Positions 60,301-64,000 of a DNA stretch of 64,000 nt are shown in pieces. The position numbers and the translations under genes were made by a program. The notes below the pieces were generated by a model. The model had not been told where the DNA came from, searched no databases, and saw only the letters and a program-made list of their open reading frames with translations. Each line of letters starts with the position of its first letter. The stretch's first letter is position 1. This DNA is from Larus michahellis (Eukaryota > Chordata > Aves > Charadriiformes > Laridae): assembly GCF_964199755.1 (NCBI RefSeq), contig NC_133901.1:24461583-24525582 (forward strand), in the 5' to 3' direction.

Positions 60301-63300
60301 CAAACCTGGCAGAAACAGGAACCTGATGAAACAGGACAAACCTGACTTGCCAAACTAAGCATGCCCTAACTTCCACAGAAAAAAAAGAAATTAAGCTACA
60401 AGACCAGAATTACATTCACCAATGGACTTTGGTGTATAGACGTTAACAAAAATTCCACGTTCAGGAGACAGGCACTCCATTCACTGTTAGGAAAGAATCA
60501 GCTACCTAGGAACAGGAGAAGCCTAATCGCAACTACCATCACTGCTTCCTCTTACCGCTGTTTGTGTAAAACCTGATGGTCAGGGCATGTCTCACTGACT
60601 GAAATAACGTAAAACCAGTCAAAAGAAAAGGAACATCACCTTTATAAAATCCACTTATAAAATGGATTATTTCTAGAAGCTATGTTAACCAACAGCACGC
60701 TTAGAAATTTTGTGAAAAACGTGGCTGTTCATGTCTATCAAATATCCCAAGGATTGAAAAACAGGAAGATCACAGTGCCAGGACCATTCTGGATAGTGCC
60801 TTCAAGGATATCTCTAAAGGAGCCCCCTCAGCAATTCATGCTTAAGTGATTTGGGAAGTCAACAATATCAAGTTGTCTTCTACCTCTCTTTTAAACGTTA
60901 TCACTAAATCAGAAAAAATGAAATTGTGCCAACACCTGAACTTCTGCAGTTCACAACCAAGCCTACTAACAAAAACAAAAGCTAATCTTTTTCCAGCTTA
61001 GTTTCAGTCTCTGTTGTGACAGCCAACACTAAACATGAGCTGGCTAAAGCATTATTTTATCACCAAGTCACCGCTGAAAAAATATGAAAATTTCTATAGG
61101 TTTCAGTAAAGACAAATACTCTCAAAAGTGGCTTCAGTAGGCTGTGGATTTTGCAAACTGTGTTCTGAAAGGCAAAGAGTTTCTTCAACAGTACTAAGTG
61201 AATAGCTAGCTCTAGGAGAAGTTATTTCCAAATATCATGCCTTTTTCTTTAATTACTGTTCTGTATTTCACTAGAAATATGATATGCTAGAAAGCTGTGC
61301 TTTTGTTACAGATTCCACTACTGCATATTTTAGGATATACTAGTATACGCGTTATTAGCAGATATCATATATAGCAGTCTTGCAAACTGAACTATCACAG
61401 GCATTTGATTTGCTTAGACTGATTTGTATAGTATTAATATTGGAAAGTATCAAAGTAAACTTGAACAGTCTGTAAAGACCTTTACTGGAAACTGTCACTG
61501 CACACAGGAAATCAGAAGATGGAGCAATAAAGTTCCTTTAATGAAACCATAAGTGTAAGATCACTCACTACTGCCCCACCTTCTTGCAAAAGAGCTGTAG
61601 TCTACAAATCAGTAATGGGGTGAAAAAAGAATTAATTTCATTTTAATACCGGATGTTACAAAAAAACACGTGAAGAATCAAATCAGGAAGTTGTTATAGA
61701 TCTGTCACTCCCTACCATACCTGCACCTTTTTACAGTATTTCTGAGCATATACCTAGTTTTTCAGATCCCGCAACAGCTGTTTATACTATCAGCTTTGAT
61801 ATAGTATATGTACTACTACCACAGCAAGATGTTTGGATTGTTTTCCGCTAAATGCCTAAAATTTTATGATAAACTTGTCTGATTCCAGTGGCTTCTTGGC
61901 TTTGCACACAAGAACTCCACAAGTTTATTTCCTCACACCGGACTAGACAGTTTATTTTCTCTATTTTAAGATTCATTGTTGATTCATTAGTAGTCCTGTC
62001 CTGTGAATGTAATCGGAAAGGTAGATGAAAAATTCTTAATCATTACGCCAAAAAAGTATGCAGAAAAAGCCAACAATTGAAGAAATTGTTGCTTATTAAA
62101 GAAAACCCTAAGAATAATATTTTAAAGTAGCACATCAGAAGAAATTCAATTCCAAGAACTGAATTAGGCTAGCTGTAACTAAAAAACTCATTCTGATCCA
62201 CATTAGGACACAGAAGTTCAGATATTACTATCTGGACAGTATGGGCTGCAGCTTTCTTCCCCTAACCACATCAGGTCACTATTCTTCTCTCATTTTAGAG
62301 ATGTGCACTAAACTTGCCTGCAGGCACAGTGAAGAGGTCTGCACACTTAAACCAGGTGTCATTATAAATTCTTGAAGGGGATGGAAAGTTGGAATTTTGG
62401 TTCCTATTTTTTCGCTAAACCTATAACAACACCTTTAGCCAAACCAACTGAAAGATCTTCACTGTGAGGGTTCTCACAACTGTCCAGGAAGTATGTCCAG
62501 ATGCACAAGAGGCCCCTACGGTAGTGTCCAACATAAACGAGAACAGAGGAAGATAAAGAATTCTCCTGTAGTATTGACATCCCTTGCAAAACAGCACTCT
62601 GCCTTTTGTCCAGCTGAATTGTTGGGTCTATCCCCTTTACACTGGATAGCTGCTGTCAAGAGGCTGCATTCAAAACTGTACCTTATCAGTTTGTAAAGCA
62701 AGGTTGCCGGTCAGAACCCTCTGCAGCAACAAAGCGCATTCCTGACAATGGTATGTGTCTTCTGTTAATTACATCAATATAGTACAAGTTAAATGGTTTC
62801 ATTTTGTTGTTACAATAGTGATTTCTGTACAAACAGGGCGTGGTTAAAAAAAGCCCAATAATTTATCAGTGAAATAAGATCACCCTATCCACCCATAAGA
62901 GAATCTTGCTAATATTTAATAACTTTCATTTTTTTCCTTAGAATAGAATTAAATCATTTCACCTATTACTCTTTCTTCTTCTAGAGGCACTAGACTCACT
63001 CCACAACAAGAAAGTTTTCAAAGGACCAGAATTTATCTTTTTTTTTCCTCTTATGACCACTTTCCTGTCAAGTCTTTTTTTCTATAATGCAAACTTCTCC
63101 TTACTCTTTCATGTTTACTCAAAGTGATGTAGTTAGCACCTTATATGCTTTTTTGAACAGAAGTTCCTGAAATTCAGTAATTTGCTAGGTACATCTTTGA
63201 GTACACCTAGCATTGTCACAAATACGGGCTGCGAAATACACTTCTGCATTTGTTCTATAACACTGGTCATCTGTCAGGAGTCTTTGCCCCATGTATACAA

Positions 63301-63779
63301 ATCACACATTTTTTTGTGTAAGGGAGGACATAATACAATCAAATGAACTGAAGTTATTTTGGGAAGGGTAAAGAAATAGAGAGAAATTTATTAATTTCCC
63401 TTTTAATAGCATCAAGTTATACTACTGTAAAATTATTTTTTAATCAAAGATTATATTAAGTTGCAATTAGTTACATCACACAACCTCCAATGTTTTGCTG
63501 TTCTCTGTCAGCATAGTTAAGCTACATCAATGACAACAGCTGAAAAAAAAAAATATATCAGCTGTTAAAAGTATTAACGAAGTCATGAAAATAATTGAAC
63601 TGATTTCCAAATTATGAAAACTGACCTAGTAATAATTTTAAAATTATTTTTACACAGTGTATTAAATCATACTGAACTATTCAATTTCTCTGTCAATTAA
63701 AACATTTACAGCAAAAATGAAAACCCAAGTCCTTTCTACAGAGGAAAGCACCACAACCTCTGATATACAGCTCAGCATC

Positions 63780-63960
63780 ATGCCCTCACCCAGCGAGGGA
63801 GCACGCTCTCAGATGCGGTTTTCTTCCCCATTTCAAGGAAGTTTGCTTATTCCGCATTTTCCTCCTATTGTTTGCATTCTCCATCCCGAAAGGCGGTATT
63901 TATATTTGGATTCACCCCTGCCGCCGAACCCTTTACGGTTGAGAGCGAGGGAAGGCCCGT
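63780..63960 (-). promoter_or_regulatory. TFDP2: Possible upstream TFDP2 promoter and first exon at the window edge
   Basis: CpG density rises towards the right end. On the minus strand a consensus TATA element TATAAATA lies at 63904-63897. About 105 nt downstream there is a donor GCTGG/GTGAGG with GT at 63789-63788. A first exon of roughly 63870-63790 is therefore possible and would splice to the 52510 acceptor. The main CpG island may lie beyond the window. This is inference only. Confidence 0.35.
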
Positions 63961-64000
63961 AGCTCGGGAGGGGGGGAGGAGGGGGGAACAGGAAGAGCCA

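Larger units (their letters stand above)
52511..63780 (-). other. TFDP2: Sequence upstream of the start-codon exon, probably a 5' intron of TFDP2
   Basis: About 11 kb of AT-rich sequence follows the acceptor of the start-codon exon in the upstream direction. I see no coding exon, only weak old-repeat candidates and a 20-bp palindrome at 53062-53081. An upstream noncoding exon is required because the start-codon exon begins at an acceptor. Confidence 0.6.

Noticed and set aside
1..64000. tRNA, rRNA, CRISPR, insertion sequences, complete retroviral elements
   Set aside because: Looked for on both strands; no cloverleaf, array, paired LTRs or intact mobile-element reading frame was seen.

Overview
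The window looks like nuclear DNA from a bird. It is AT-rich and mostly intron, with GT-AG introns and long A/T runs. It also carries CR1 retrotransposon remnants, including the stereotyped avian CR1 3' tail at about 52.09 kb and a piece of the CR1 reverse-transcriptase reading frame at 40.1-40.8 kb. There are no bacterial, plasmid or CRISPR features. Species cannot be fixed from this alone.

One protein-coding gene accounts for nearly all the window: TFDP2 (DP-2, the dimerisation partner of E2F transcription factors), on the minus strand. I could place all 12 coding exons base by base, from the ATG at 52431 to the TAA at 11876. They sum to 1341 nt (446 codons plus stop). Every intron is GT-AG and every phase closes. 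The length equals that of the human 446-residue form as I remember it. The order of parts along the protein is: short N-terminus, proline-rich segment, 16-residue nuclear-localisation cassette exon, winged-helix DNA-binding domain with the RRxYD motif, E2F dimerisation region, and acidic C-terminal tail.

Layout. 1-0.52 kb: a CpG island with a possible divergent first exon leaving the window on the left. 0.6-4.4 kb: intergenic sequence, possibly with a short plus-strand spliced transcript. About 4.4-11.88 kb: probable TFDP2 3' UTR plus flank, end not fixed. 11.88-52.43 kb: TFDP2 coding exons and introns. 52.5-64 kb: upstream intron or 5' region. At 63.78-63.96 kb CpG density rises, and there is a minus-strand TATA element and splice donor that could mark an upstream promoter.

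Most interesting points: (i) a CpG island inside the gene at 28.3-28.6 kb with a very strong minus-strand splice donor at 28301/28300, suggesting an internal alternative promoter that would yield a DP-2 lacking its nuclear-localisation exon; (ii) three short upstream ORFs in the start-codon exon, the last ending in an ATGA overlap with the main start; (iii) a NAGNAG tandem acceptor just before the conserved RRxYD exon; (iv) consensus-quality CTCF-type motifs at 31.2 and 47.4 kb; (v) a further orphan CpG island at 40.8-41.1 kb beside a CR1 copy.
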